A DNA stretch of 43,004 bases from an uncultured Bacteroidales bacterium (lineage in GTDB: Bacteria > Bacteroidota > Bacteroidia > Bacteroidales > Paludibacteraceae): positions 1-43,004 of the forward strand of contig CAMIZG010000014.1 of assembly GCA_946403215.1 (NCBI GenBank). Direction: 5' to 3'. This document shows, piece by piece, positions 24,401-32,349 of this stretch (within the stretch, counting starts at the first letter, position 1; the number at the start of each line of letters is the position of its first letter). The notes beneath the pieces were generated by a model. It worked only from the letters and a program-made list of their open reading frames with translations, did not search any database and was not told the origin of the DNA. The translations under genes were made by a program, and so were the position numbers.

Positions 24401-25160
24401 AGTTTCGACCGTATGAACGGTAAGTATCTTTTTCTATTTCTATTTCGGGCTCAACGAGTGTCCCCGATTTGGGCAGTTGCCATGCGAGATATTTGATGGT
24501 AAGCCCGCGTTCGAGCCATTGGTGTTCGTAGTGCGTCTGCAATCGCTGCGCATCAACAAGCAATTCTGACTTTTGACTTCTGACTTCTGACTTCTCATAC
24601 AGATCATCAGTATCGCAGAGCAGCGGCAACTTGTTCAGACGAATCATTTCACGCGTGTAGGTGTACAAGAACGGACTGTCGGTCTTCAAGTGAATGGTAG
24701 CACCATTGCGCAGCAGTTGGCGGTAGCGCTCCATGAAATAAGTGGATGTCAGGCGCTTGGTAGCTTTCTTCATCTGCGGGTCTGGGAAGGTGATCCACAA
24801 GCCATCGACCTCGTCCGTGGCGAAGAAGTTAGGCAGCATCTCTATGTTCGTGCGCAAGAAAGCAACGTTGGTGAGGTTTTCGGTAGTGGCTTGGCGTGCA
24901 CCCGCCCACATTCGTGCTCCCTTGATATCTACGCCTATGAAGTTCGTATCAGGATAGACACGTGCCAACCCGACGGTATAATCGCCATGGCCGCAGCCGA
25001 GTTCAAGGAGCAAAGGATGATCATTGTGGAAGTAGCTGTTGCGCCACTCGCCTTTCATCGCGGTGACAGGATTACCCGGCAGCAGTTCGCGTGCACCACA
25101 CTGAAAGACGCAGGTCATCTGCTCCATCTCGGCGAATTTCTTCAGTTTATTCTTTCCCAT
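24378..25160 (-). CDS. trmB: tRNA (guanine-46-N7)-methyltransferase TrmB
   Basis: 260 residues. Seen: SAM motif LLLELGCGHGDYTVGLA, FIGVDIKGARMW, the TrmB signature ITFPDPQMKKATKRL, and HLKTDSPFLYTYT. Makes m7G46 in tRNA variable loops. Residues ~190-199 (SEVRSQKSE) are encoded by a heptad tandem repeat located between the catalytic core and C-terminal segment. ATG overlaps the gldH end by 14 bp and the stop overlaps mrp, so the cluster is tightly coupled. Confidence 0.94.
   Translation of the reverse strand: MGKNKLKKFAEMEQMTCVFQCGARELLPGNPVTAMKGEWRNSYFHNDHPLLLELGCGHGDYTVGLARVYPDTNFIGVDIKGARMWAGARQATTENLTNVAFLRTNIEMLPNFFATDEVDGLWITFPDPQMKKATKRLTSTYFMERYRQLLRNGATIHLKTDSPFLYTYTREMIRLNKLPLLCDTDDLYEKSEVRSQKSELLVDAQRLQTHYEHQWLERGLTIKYLAWQLPKSGTLVEPEIEIEKDTYRSYGRNYVSQTNN
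24564..24591. repeat. Heptad tandem repeat, four units, inside trmB
   Basis: Units ttctgac, ttttgac, ttctgac, ttctgac (28 bp), followed by a partial unit. Rotated by one base the unit is TCTGACT, identical to the first unit of the rlmI array. Confidence 0.85.
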
Positions 25161-25620
25161 GGTTCTTTCTTAGTTCCAATCCTATGTCAGCTATGCCGGG
25201 GATGATTGAATCGCGCATACCGTGAACAAGTGCGAATGTATAGGTGCCGGCAGCAGGAAATGACATGTTGCGCTCCATGATTACGTACCCGGCGTAGTAT
25301 CGTCCGGCGCGTGAACCCAGCCATTGGCCGCGGTCATCAGCCAAACAAGCCATGACTGTATCGGACGACAACGGGCAGAGGCTATCGGCAGACTGCACGA
25401 ACACCCATAAGTTCTGATAAACATACTGATCAGTGTGACGCAAAATAAGCGCGAGGTCGTATACTTGTGCGGTATCCACCACGGTTAGTGGAAGACGGAT
25501 GGTGTCCGTCATTGCCCAGCCGCAGGCATCAATGTTTTCATGCGCGCTACTGACTATGTCGCGTTGGCATGAAGCCAGCAGCAACGGTAAGCATAGTAGA
25601 ATATAGCGTAACTTATTCAT
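25147..25620 (-). CDS. gldH: Gliding-motility lipoprotein GldH
   Basis: 157 residues from ATG 25620 (MNKLRYILLCLPLLLASC, lipobox LASC, Cys18); the longer upstream frame overlaps ricT and has no signal. The body (WAMTDTIRLPLTVVDTAQVYDLALILRHTDQYVYQNLWVFV...) matches GldH as I know it, including the Y-x-NLW block. GldH is needed for gliding in Flavobacterium and is widely conserved in non-gliding Bacteroidetes, probably for envelope/secretion functions. Lies one base after the ricT stop. Confidence 0.88.
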   Translation of the reverse strand: MNKLRYILLCLPLLLASCQRDIVSSAHENIDACGWAMTDTIRLPLTVVDTAQVYDLALILRHTDQYVYQNLWVFVQSADSLCPLSSDTVMACLADDRGQWLGSRAGRYYAGYVIMERNMSFPAAGTYTFALVHGMRDSIIPGIADIGLELRKNHGKE

Positions 25621-25621
25621 C

Positions 25622-26821
25622 TTATCCGGGTTGGTTGTTTCGGTTAACGTCAGGACGCGGTCTTCTATCCCCTTGTCGGTCACGATAAGGTCGTCCGTTT
25701 GACCGGTCGTTGTTGTGTGGACGATTACCTCTGTCCTGGCGTCCATGATTGCGATCAAAGCGCCGCACATCATCTTGTCCGACCACATTCGCATAGCCGG
25801 TTTCTGAACCTTCAATCGTTGTATGCCTGCCGCCCAGATCAGTAGGTTTCTCGCCGCGGCGATTCATCTCGATTATTTCTTTGGCTCGCTCGGCAGAAAT
25901 GATCTCGAGGTTAACGGCTTGCCGCTGGTCAGTGGAATACGTGACTGTACCTTGCAGCGGATCAGTTGCGAAAACGTAATAGGTGGATGTGAGCGTTTCG
26001 AGCGGAATACGCCTGTCAGGCAGTTTGGCTACGGCCTCCTCATACAAAGGAATCTCATAATTCAGGCAGCACTTGAGTTTGGCGCATTGGCCTGCCAGTT
26101 TCTGCGGGTTGGGCGACAGGTTCTGCAATCTGGCAGCACCTGTACCGACAGATGAGAATCGCGTCATCCATGTTGAGCAGCACAGTTCGCGTCCGCAAGG
26201 TCCTGTACCGCCTATTCGTCCCGCTTCCTGGCGCGCACCAATCTGCTTCATCTCAATACGGATGCGGAACGTTTCGGCATAGACCTTGATAAGCTGGCGA
26301 AAATCCACTCGCCCGTCAGCAATATAGTAGAAGATGGCTTTTCCTCCGTCCCCTTGATACTCTACATCACCGATCTTCATCTCGAGATGCAGGTCTTTGG
26401 CTATCTTGCGTGCCTTGATCATCGTCTCGTGCTCAAGCGCATGTGCTTCCTCTGCACGCTGCAGATCGGTTTCGCTAGCAATGCGATAGATGCTTCGTGC
26501 CTCGAAGTGCTCGATATCAATGCGGTACTTGCGCATCTGCAAGAGCACAAGTTGGCCTACCAACGTTACTTCTCCTACATCATGACCGGGGTTGCCTTCC
26601 ACCGCGACCATCATCCCTTTCTCCAAAGGCAGATTATTAACATTGCGGTAATAGCCTTTGCGGGTGTTCTTGAACTGCACCTCAACAAAGCTCGTCTTCT
26701 CAACTGTTTCCGGCAGGTCAGATAGCCAATCTACCACCGGCAACATATGACGTGAGTTGCGGCGGTACGATTTTTCGGTGTACCGCCCGGTCTCGTTATT
26801 TAAGATAAAATCCTGTTTCAT
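25622..26821 (-). CDS. ricT: RicT/YaaT-family PSP1-domain protein with basic low-complexity tail
   Basis: 399 residues from ATG 26821; an ATG at 26851 lies inside holB. PSP1 domain in the N-terminal two thirds, with the conserved cysteines of the family: GPCGRELCCSTW and QCAKLKCCLNYE, which in Bacillus RicT take part in Fe-S binding and RNA-processing control. The last ~55 residues are rich in Arg, Asn, Asp and Gly (RQDRGNRPHNNDRSNGRPYR...) and predicted disordered, resembling an RNA-binding RGG-like tail. Linked with holB and gldH, an arrangement I recognise from other Bacteroidetes. Confidence 0.88.
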   Translation of the reverse strand: MKQDFILNNETGRYTEKSYRRNSRHMLPVVDWLSDLPETVEKTSFVEVQFKNTRKGYYRNVNNLPLEKGMMVAVEGNPGHDVGEVTLVGQLVLLQMRKYRIDIEHFEARSIYRIASETDLQRAEEAHALEHETMIKARKIAKDLHLEMKIGDVEYQGDGGKAIFYYIADGRVDFRQLIKVYAETFRIRIEMKQIGARQEAGRIGGTGPCGRELCCSTWMTRFSSVGTGAARLQNLSPNPQKLAGQCAKLKCCLNYEIPLYEEAVAKLPDRRIPLETLTSTYYVFATDPLQGTVTYSTDQRQAVNLEIISAERAKEIIEMNRRGEKPTDLGGRHTTIEGSETGYANVVGQDDVRRFDRNHGRQDRGNRPHNNDRSNGRPYRDRQGDRRPRPDVNRNNQPG

Positions 26822-26826
26822 TTGCT

Positions 26827-27966
26827 TTACTTTTTGATGAGTACAATGCATTGTAGGCAGAGGTCGAAGAGCACCATACGTGCATTGGCGTTCTGCATAA
26901 TTTGCGCTTCAGCTCGAGCGAACTGCTCAGTCAGCTCCTCTACATTGCGTTCGTTGATGTATGGTGCGAACTTGACGGAGAACTGCTGCTCGTCGGATGT
27001 CTGGTAATTAAGTGTGGGTTCGCCGTAGTTGTAGATGAAATTCTCCCTGATGAGTCGTTGCGCGAACTGAAGGAAAGCGCACTGCTGTTCACGAGAGGTC
27101 TCTTTGGCGAGTGTCTGCGACCAATCATTGAGCTTCTGGAGTGCTTCGTAGTTCTTCTTTACCCCCACGAGCCAAGCGTTGCGCATCAGTTCCTGGAACT
27201 CGGCAAACAGTTGTCGGTCTCTGTCCTCGGCATCCATCAGCCTCAGTGCTTCGCGATAGCTGCCCCCGGCAAGTCGTGCTACGTCATTGGCTGTTGTGCC
27301 CTGGCCGTCAGTTATCAGTTTCTCTACAATCTGTTCATCGGTCAGTCGAGGCACAGGCATCGGCCTGAGACGTGAGATGATGGTTGGCAGCAATTGCTCG
27401 GGATGTTCGCTCACGAAGAGGAACAATGTCATCTCAGGCGGTTCTTCCAGGAGCTTGAGCAGTTTGTTGGCGCAGGCAATGTTCATCTTTTCGGGTTGCC
27501 AGACGATCATCACTTTGTATCCGTCGCCAAAGGCTTTGAGCGAAAGTTTGCGCTGGATCTCGCTGCTCTCTTTTTCGTATATAACACTCTGCTTTTTTTC
27601 AGCGCCCATGGCTTGTGTCCAGTCATCGGCATCGCAGTATGGGTTAGCAAGCACCATATCGCGGAAAGCGCTCATATAATCATCGCAGATCTCCGGACCC
27701 TTGTCCACCTTCACGATAGGGAATGCAAAATGCAAGTCAGGGTGCTGCAACTTGCTGTATTGCAGGCAAGTCGGGCACACGCCACACGCATCTGTTTCTG
27801 TGCGGTGCTTGCAAGCAATGTATTGCGCAAAAGCGAGTGCCAACGGCAGTTTGCCCACACCGGAGGCACCTGATAACAACAGCGCGTGAGGCACGCGATC
27901 CAGCTGCACCATTTGACACAACTCATGCTTGATGGTTTGCTGACCTATGATCTGTTTGAGTAACAT
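26827..27966 (-). CDS. holB: DNA polymerase III delta' subunit
   Basis: 379 residues from ATG 27966 (MLLKQIIGQQ); a longer frame to 28002 would start at the predicted transcription start. Clamp-loader delta' of the AAA+ family. Seen: QLDRVPHALLLSGASGVGKLPLALAFA with Leu in place of the Walker A Ser/Thr, a zinc module CGVCPTC, NKLLKLLEEPPE, and SRLRPMPVPRLT in place of the usual SRC. Lack of a proper Walker A agrees with delta' not hydrolysing ATP. First gene of the holB-ricT-gldH-trmB-mrp unit. Confidence 0.92.
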   Translation of the reverse strand: MLLKQIIGQQTIKHELCQMVQLDRVPHALLLSGASGVGKLPLALAFAQYIACKHRTETDACGVCPTCLQYSKLQHPDLHFAFPIVKVDKGPEICDDYMSAFRDMVLANPYCDADDWTQAMGAEKKQSVIYEKESSEIQRKLSLKAFGDGYKVMIVWQPEKMNIACANKLLKLLEEPPEMTLFLFVSEHPEQLLPTIISRLRPMPVPRLTDEQIVEKLITDGQGTTANDVARLAGGSYREALRLMDAEDRDRQLFAEFQELMRNAWLVGVKKNYEALQKLNDWSQTLAKETSREQQCAFLQFAQRLIRENFIYNYGEPTLNYQTSDEQQFSVKFAPYINERNVEELTEQFARAEAQIMQNANARMVLFDLCLQCIVLIKK

Positions 27967-27991
27967 TTTCCGTTTTGCGCAAATTAACGTG

Positions 27992-28023
27992 CAAAGATAC
28001 ATAAAAAAAACGACATTTGCAAG
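27992..28023 (-). promoter_or_regulatory. Promoter of the holB operon
   Basis: Reverse strand CTTG (28023-28020), 20-bp spacer, TATCTTTG (27999-27992). Start near 27985. Confidence 0.75.
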
Positions 28024-28046
28024 GAAAATGACGATTTTTTCATTTT

Positions 28047-28081
28047 TTTGTTGCTTATCTCATTTTTTTTTCGTACCTTTG
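28047..28081 (+). promoter_or_regulatory. Promoter of the secreted three-repeat protein gene
   Basis: TACCTTTG at 28074-28081. The -33 element is either TTTG 28047-28050 (23-bp spacer) or GTTG 28050-28053 (20-bp spacer). Start near 28088. Confidence 0.65.
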
Positions 28082-28124
28082 CAGCCGCACAAATGGAAAA
28101 AATCCATATAACAACATAACGACA

Positions 28125-29444
28125 ATGATAACCATTCATAAAAATCGCCTGTTACTTTTGGTAGCAGGCCTCTTGATGGCAATAAGTGCAGCGGCACAAG
28201 TAACCATTGATGCCAAGGACTTGAAGTTATATGAGCAGATGGCGGGTTTTCCGTTCTATATTCTGCGCATGGAAGCGAGCAGCAACACAGCTGCCATCCG
28301 CATAGAAGTGCATGTGAGCGCTGAGGATTACACCGGCACATACGCTATTGATAGTGACAACTCGGCATTGGTTCTTCCCGCAGGCGCAGCCGCAGCAGAT
28401 GCCACTCAGGCTGTAAGCGGCGAGATGATCATCAGCCGCCCGGAAGGTGACGTAGTGGTAACAGGCTCCATCAAGTGCAACAACAATGTGACGTACACCC
28501 TTAACCTGCGTCTTGACCCGACGCCCACACGCCAGGAGACTCTGACAATCAACAACTTGACATTGGAAGACCGCATACTGTCCGAGGAGACCTTCCAGAT
28601 TTACGGCTACAGTTCTGACAAACAGACCTACCTTCAACTGACCGTATTCACCACGATGCTCGAAGGTTCGTACAGCTCACGCGACACATATAAGGACTAC
28701 TCGCTGGTACGCGTTACGCGCAACGGAGCGCAAGTGTATTATGACGTACTGACTGCCGATCTGACCGTGAGAAAAAGTGGCGGTAACATGGTGACTGTTA
28801 CCGGCTCAATAATCTGCCAGAATAGTGAAGATGATACGGATATCGTCAAATATGTTCTAAGTTTGACCTGTGTTCACGACAAGAAAGACCCACCGATGAG
28901 CGGTGATGCCATTGATGCGGATTTTGAGGCATACTTCTCTGACTACACATTGAACACGAGCGAGCAGGCGGTGAATGGTGATATCTTCGTATATGCACGC
29001 AACGCTGACGGCGCTTGTGTTGCCCTGGATGTATATATCGCTGACGGCGAAACAGAAATAACCGCCGGCACCTATCCTATTGTACAAGGAACAGATTTGT
29101 CCAACCCCTATATGACCGTTCATGCATCGGAAGGCATCATCTCGGGCTTTACCACCCCATCCTACGCCGGCTACCTGGATGCCAATAGCGAACTGCAGTC
29201 GCCCATATGGTACATCATGGCCGGAACAGTAGTGATTGATTCCGAAGGACGAATAGAGGTCAATGCCCTCAACTCAGCCGAGCGGACAGTACACTGCATA
29301 CTGCGAGGCGTGCCGCAAGGACTGGAAGAGACCCGCGAGAAAACCGGAAACGACAATATAGCTTATACTGTTCTCGGTCAACCGGTGCCGCAGAACTATA
29401 AAGGTATCGTCATCCAAAACGGAAAGAAGAAGTTGGTTCGATAA
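28125..29444 (+). CDS. Secreted three-repeat beta protein with type IX-like C-terminal tail
   Basis: 439 residues. Signal peptide ~1-24 (cleavage AAA-QV). Three related beta-rich units follow, at roughly 26-135, 140-245 and 265-400. Each has a 'GTY / GSY' strand, and the first two end in a 'VTGSI.C.N..... Y.L.L' strand (VTGSIKCNNNVTYTLNLRL and VTGSIICQNSEDD...YVLSL), the third in GTVVIDSEGRIEVNAL...CILRGV. The C-terminal 26 residues (YTVLGQPV...YKGIVIQNGKKK) match the usual Bacteroidales sorting-type tail. Function not recognised; likely exported or surface-attached. Single-gene unit. Confidence 0.75.
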   Translation: MITIHKNRLLLLVAGLLMAISAAAQVTIDAKDLKLYEQMAGFPFYILRMEASSNTAAIRIEVHVSAEDYTGTYAIDSDNSALVLPAGAAAADATQAVSGEMIISRPEGDVVVTGSIKCNNNVTYTLNLRLDPTPTRQETLTINNLTLEDRILSEETFQIYGYSSDKQTYLQLTVFTTMLEGSYSSRDTYKDYSLVRVTRNGAQVYYDVLTADLTVRKSGGNMVTVTGSIICQNSEDDTDIVKYVLSLTCVHDKKDPPMSGDAIDADFEAYFSDYTLNTSEQAVNGDIFVYARNADGACVALDVYIADGETEITAGTYPIVQGTDLSNPYMTVHASEGIISGFTTPSYAGYLDANSELQSPIWYIMAGTVVIDSEGRIEVNALNSAERTVHCILRGVPQGLEETREKTGNDNIAYTVLGQPVPQNYKGIVIQNGKKKLVR

Positions 29445-29521
29445 CAGCTAATTGAAAAGTTGCAACAAAATATTGCACATTTCCAATTTTTCGGCCTGCA
29501 TAATAAAAAAAACACAAACAA

Positions 29522-29553
29522 TTTGCATATTTAGAAAAATTGTCGTATATTTG
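29522..29553 (+). promoter_or_regulatory. Promoter of the topA-tsaE unit
   Basis: TTTG at 29522-29525, 20-bp spacer, TATATTTG at 29546-29553; start near 29560, leader about 23 nt. Confidence 0.85.
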
Positions 29554-29582
29554 CAGCCGTTTTTGAGATAACAGAAGTTTAA

Positions 29583-31907
29583 ATGAGTAAAAATTTAGTA
29601 ATTGTTGAGTCTCCGGCCAAGGCTAAGACGATTGAAAAGTTCTTGGGAGCAGACTACCGCGTATTATCATCACAAGGACATATTCGAGACATTGAAGGCT
29701 CGGGGAAACATAATATCGGCATCGACTTTGCCAATGGTTATATGCCCAATTATGTGCTTGAGCCGTCGAAGATTCACCTGATAGACACCCTGCGCAAAGA
29801 AGCCGGAAAAGCCGACACAGTATGGTTGGCGTCCGATGAAGACCGTGAAGGAGAAGCTATAGCCTGGCACCTGAAAGAAGTGCTTCATCTGCAACCGGCT
29901 CATACACATCGAATAGCGTTCCACGAGATAACGGAAAGCGCTATCAAAGATGCTATTGCCCATCCGAGAGACATAGATTATAACCTTGTTAACGCTCAAC
30001 AGGCACGTCGCGTACTCGACCGTATAGTAGGCTTTGAGCTCAGTCCCGTACTGTGGCGTAAGGTTACAGCCGGCTTGAGTGCCGGCCGCGTACAATCGGT
30101 GGCAGTGCGACTGATTGTTGAGCGTGAACGGGAAATAGAGCAATTCGTGCCGACCGCGCAATACAAAGTTTCGGCTGACTTTATAGGCAAAGACCAACAA
30201 GGCGCCAAAGTCACCCTGCATACCGAACTCAACCATCGTTTTGCGACGGAAGAGGAGGCTCGGATGTTCCTGAATAGCTGCACGGATTCGACCTTTACTA
30301 TTCAGTCGATACAAAAACGCCCCGTTCGTCGCACGCCGGCACCTCCGTTTACCACCTCACTTCTGCAACAGGAGGCTGCACGCAAGCTGCATTTCCCCGT
30401 ATCGAAGACGATGCGTCTGGCACAGTCGCTCTATGAGGCCGGACAGATAACGTATATGCGTACCGACTCGGTTAACCTGTCGTCGCTGGCTATCGGTACA
30501 GCCAAGAAGCAGATCATCGATACCTACGGCGAGCAGTACCATAAGGCACGCAACTACCATACTACCAGCAAAGGAGCACAGGAGGCACACGAGGCCATCC
30601 GCCCGACGTACATCAATCATGCTACTGCCGGCAGCAATGAGGATGAGCGCAAACTATACGACCTGATCCGCAAACGCACACTGGCCTGCCAGATGGCTGA
30701 TGCCGAACTGGAGCAGACACGCATAGAAATTACATCGTCAGCAGCACCTTATCTGTTTGTGGCAAGCGGCGAGGTTGTGCTATTTGACGGCTTTATGCGG
30801 GCATACGTACAATCAAATGATGACGATGACGAGCAGGAAACGACGGGGCTGATGCCTGCCATGAGCGAGGGGGCAGCACTCAAACTGGATAAATGCATCT
30901 CACGCGAGAGCTTTACCACAGCCCCTCCGCGATATAATGAGGCAACACTGGTGAAGAAGATGGAGGAACTGGAGATCGGTCGTCCGTCCACCTACGCTAC
31001 CATCATCGAGACCATCCAAGCACGCGACTACGTCCACAAAGGAAACGTGCAGGGCAGCAAACGAACATATTCAACCCTCACGCTCAAGAACGGAGTAATC
31101 GGCGAAAAGAAGCAACAAGAAAATGTAGGCGCCGAGTCGCAACGCCTTTTGCCGACGGATCTGGGACGAATCACGAATGATTTTCTCGTCGAACAATTCC
31201 CGGCTATACTCAGTTACGATTTCACCGCTAAAGAGGAGCAGAACTTCGACCGCATAGCCGAAGGCAAAGCCAACTGGACGAAAGTGGTGGATTCATTCTA
31301 CAAAACCTTCCACCCACTGATAAGCAACGTGCCGTCAGGCAAGATAGCCGGACGCATCTTAGGCATCGATCCCAAGAGCGGTGAGGAGGTGATAGCACGC
31401 ATTACAAAGAACGGCCCTTGTGTACAGATAGGTAACACCGAGGGTGAGAAACCGCGCTTTGCCTCGCTTCAGAAGGGCCAGTCGATATTCACCATCACGC
31501 TCACCGAAGCCTTGCAAATCTTCGATCAGGCTCTGCCAGTCACCCTCGGCGAGTACAAGGGCGATGAAGTGGTAGTGGCTGACGGCAAGTTCGGACCGTA
31601 CGTACGCATCGGCAAAACATTCGCCTCGCTGCCCAAGGGCAAAGACCCGTTTGGCATAAGTCTGGAGGAAGCAGTAGCTTTGGTTGAGCAAAAGCAAAAC
31701 GCTGCTCTTCCGATCCACGACTGGGGAGAGATCAAAGTGCTGCGCGGACGATACGGTGCATACATCAAGCAAGGCGAAACGAACTACCGAATCCCTAAAT
31801 CCACCGACGTAGAGCACATGACTCAAGCCGATGCCCTTGCCCTGATCCAAGCCGCACCGGCTGAAGAGGAGCAGAAGAAACGCTTCGTCCGCAAGCGTGC
31901 CAAATAG
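29583..31907 (+). CDS. topA: DNA topoisomerase I
   Basis: 774 residues. Type IA enzyme that relaxes negative supercoils. Seen: TOPRIM start VESPAKAKTIEKFLG, acidic DEDREGEAIAWHL, active-site Tyr291 in QITYMRTDSVNLS, and EAHEAIRPT. The C terminus has no four-cysteine zinc fingers; instead it has TOPRIM-associated C-terminal repeats (FGPYVRIGKTFASLPKGKDP... and RYGAYIKQGETNYRIP...), as in many Bacteroidetes and actinobacterial enzymes, then a basic end (KKRFVRKRAK). Followed by yraN after 9 bp. Confidence 0.97.
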   Translation: MSKNLVIVESPAKAKTIEKFLGADYRVLSSQGHIRDIEGSGKHNIGIDFANGYMPNYVLEPSKIHLIDTLRKEAGKADTVWLASDEDREGEAIAWHLKEVLHLQPAHTHRIAFHEITESAIKDAIAHPRDIDYNLVNAQQARRVLDRIVGFELSPVLWRKVTAGLSAGRVQSVAVRLIVEREREIEQFVPTAQYKVSADFIGKDQQGAKVTLHTELNHRFATEEEARMFLNSCTDSTFTIQSIQKRPVRRTPAPPFTTSLLQQEAARKLHFPVSKTMRLAQSLYEAGQITYMRTDSVNLSSLAIGTAKKQIIDTYGEQYHKARNYHTTSKGAQEAHEAIRPTYINHATAGSNEDERKLYDLIRKRTLACQMADAELEQTRIEITSSAAPYLFVASGEVVLFDGFMRAYVQSNDDDDEQETTGLMPAMSEGAALKLDKCISRESFTTAPPRYNEATLVKKMEELEIGRPSTYATIIETIQARDYVHKGNVQGSKRTYSTLTLKNGVIGEKKQQENVGAESQRLLPTDLGRITNDFLVEQFPAILSYDFTAKEEQNFDRIAEGKANWTKVVDSFYKTFHPLISNVPSGKIAGRILGIDPKSGEEVIARITKNGPCVQIGNTEGEKPRFASLQKGQSIFTITLTEALQIFDQALPVTLGEYKGDEVVVADGKFGPYVRIGKTFASLPKGKDPFGISLEEAVALVEQKQNAALPIHDWGEIKVLRGRYGAYIKQGETNYRIPKSTDVEHMTQADALALIQAAPAEEEQKKRFVRKRAK

Positions 31908-31916
31908 CGACCACCG

Positions 31917-32342
31917 ATGGCTCAGCACAACATAACCGGTCACCTGGGCGAAGAAGCCACTTGCACCTACCTCGAGCAGCACGGTTACAAAATCGTGGAA
32001 CGCAACTGGCGGATGGGGAACATCGAAATAGATATCATAGCCGAGAACAAGACCGATCTGGTATTCGTGGAGGTCAAGACGCGCACCGCCGCGTACGCTG
32101 ACGTCAATCCGGAGGAATACGTGGATGAGCACAAGCGGCGATTTATGACTGTTGCCGGAAACGCGTACATGAAGCATCACTGCATTGTCAAGAACCTGCG
32201 GTTTGATATTAGCGGTATATTGTGGAATAAGCAAACGAACTCGGTGGAAGAGATACACTATTACGAAGATGCCTTCCGTCCCAAACTCAGAACAGCTACC
32301 GCTAATTCCCATAACGGTCAATGGAAGTGGCACCGCCGATGA
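31917..32342 (+). CDS. YraN/UPF0102 nuclease-like protein
   Basis: 141 residues. UPF0102 family with a restriction-endonuclease-like fold; seen are GHLGEEATCTYLEQHGY, NWRMGNIEIDIIAENKTDLVFVEVKTRT (Glu, Asp and ExK catalytic-type residues all intact). Biological role unsettled; frequently near rnhB or replication/repair genes. The stop is 7 bp before the mnmG ATG. Confidence 0.88.
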   Translation: MAQHNITGHLGEEATCTYLEQHGYKIVERNWRMGNIEIDIIAENKTDLVFVEVKTRTAAYADVNPEEYVDEHKRRFMTVAGNAYMKHHCIVKNLRFDISGILWNKQTNSVEEIHYYEDAFRPKLRTATANSHNGQWKWHRR

Positions 32343-32349
32343 ATAGCAA

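Noticed and set aside
27840..27870. Damaged Walker A in HolB as a sign of a broken gene
   Set aside because: Delta' subunits normally do not hydrolyse ATP, and the rest of the protein is full length.
28093..28119. Eight-codon ORF in the leader of the secreted three-repeat protein, with an ATGGA/TCCAT stem
   Set aside because: Too short to support as a gene; noted only as a possible leader peptide.
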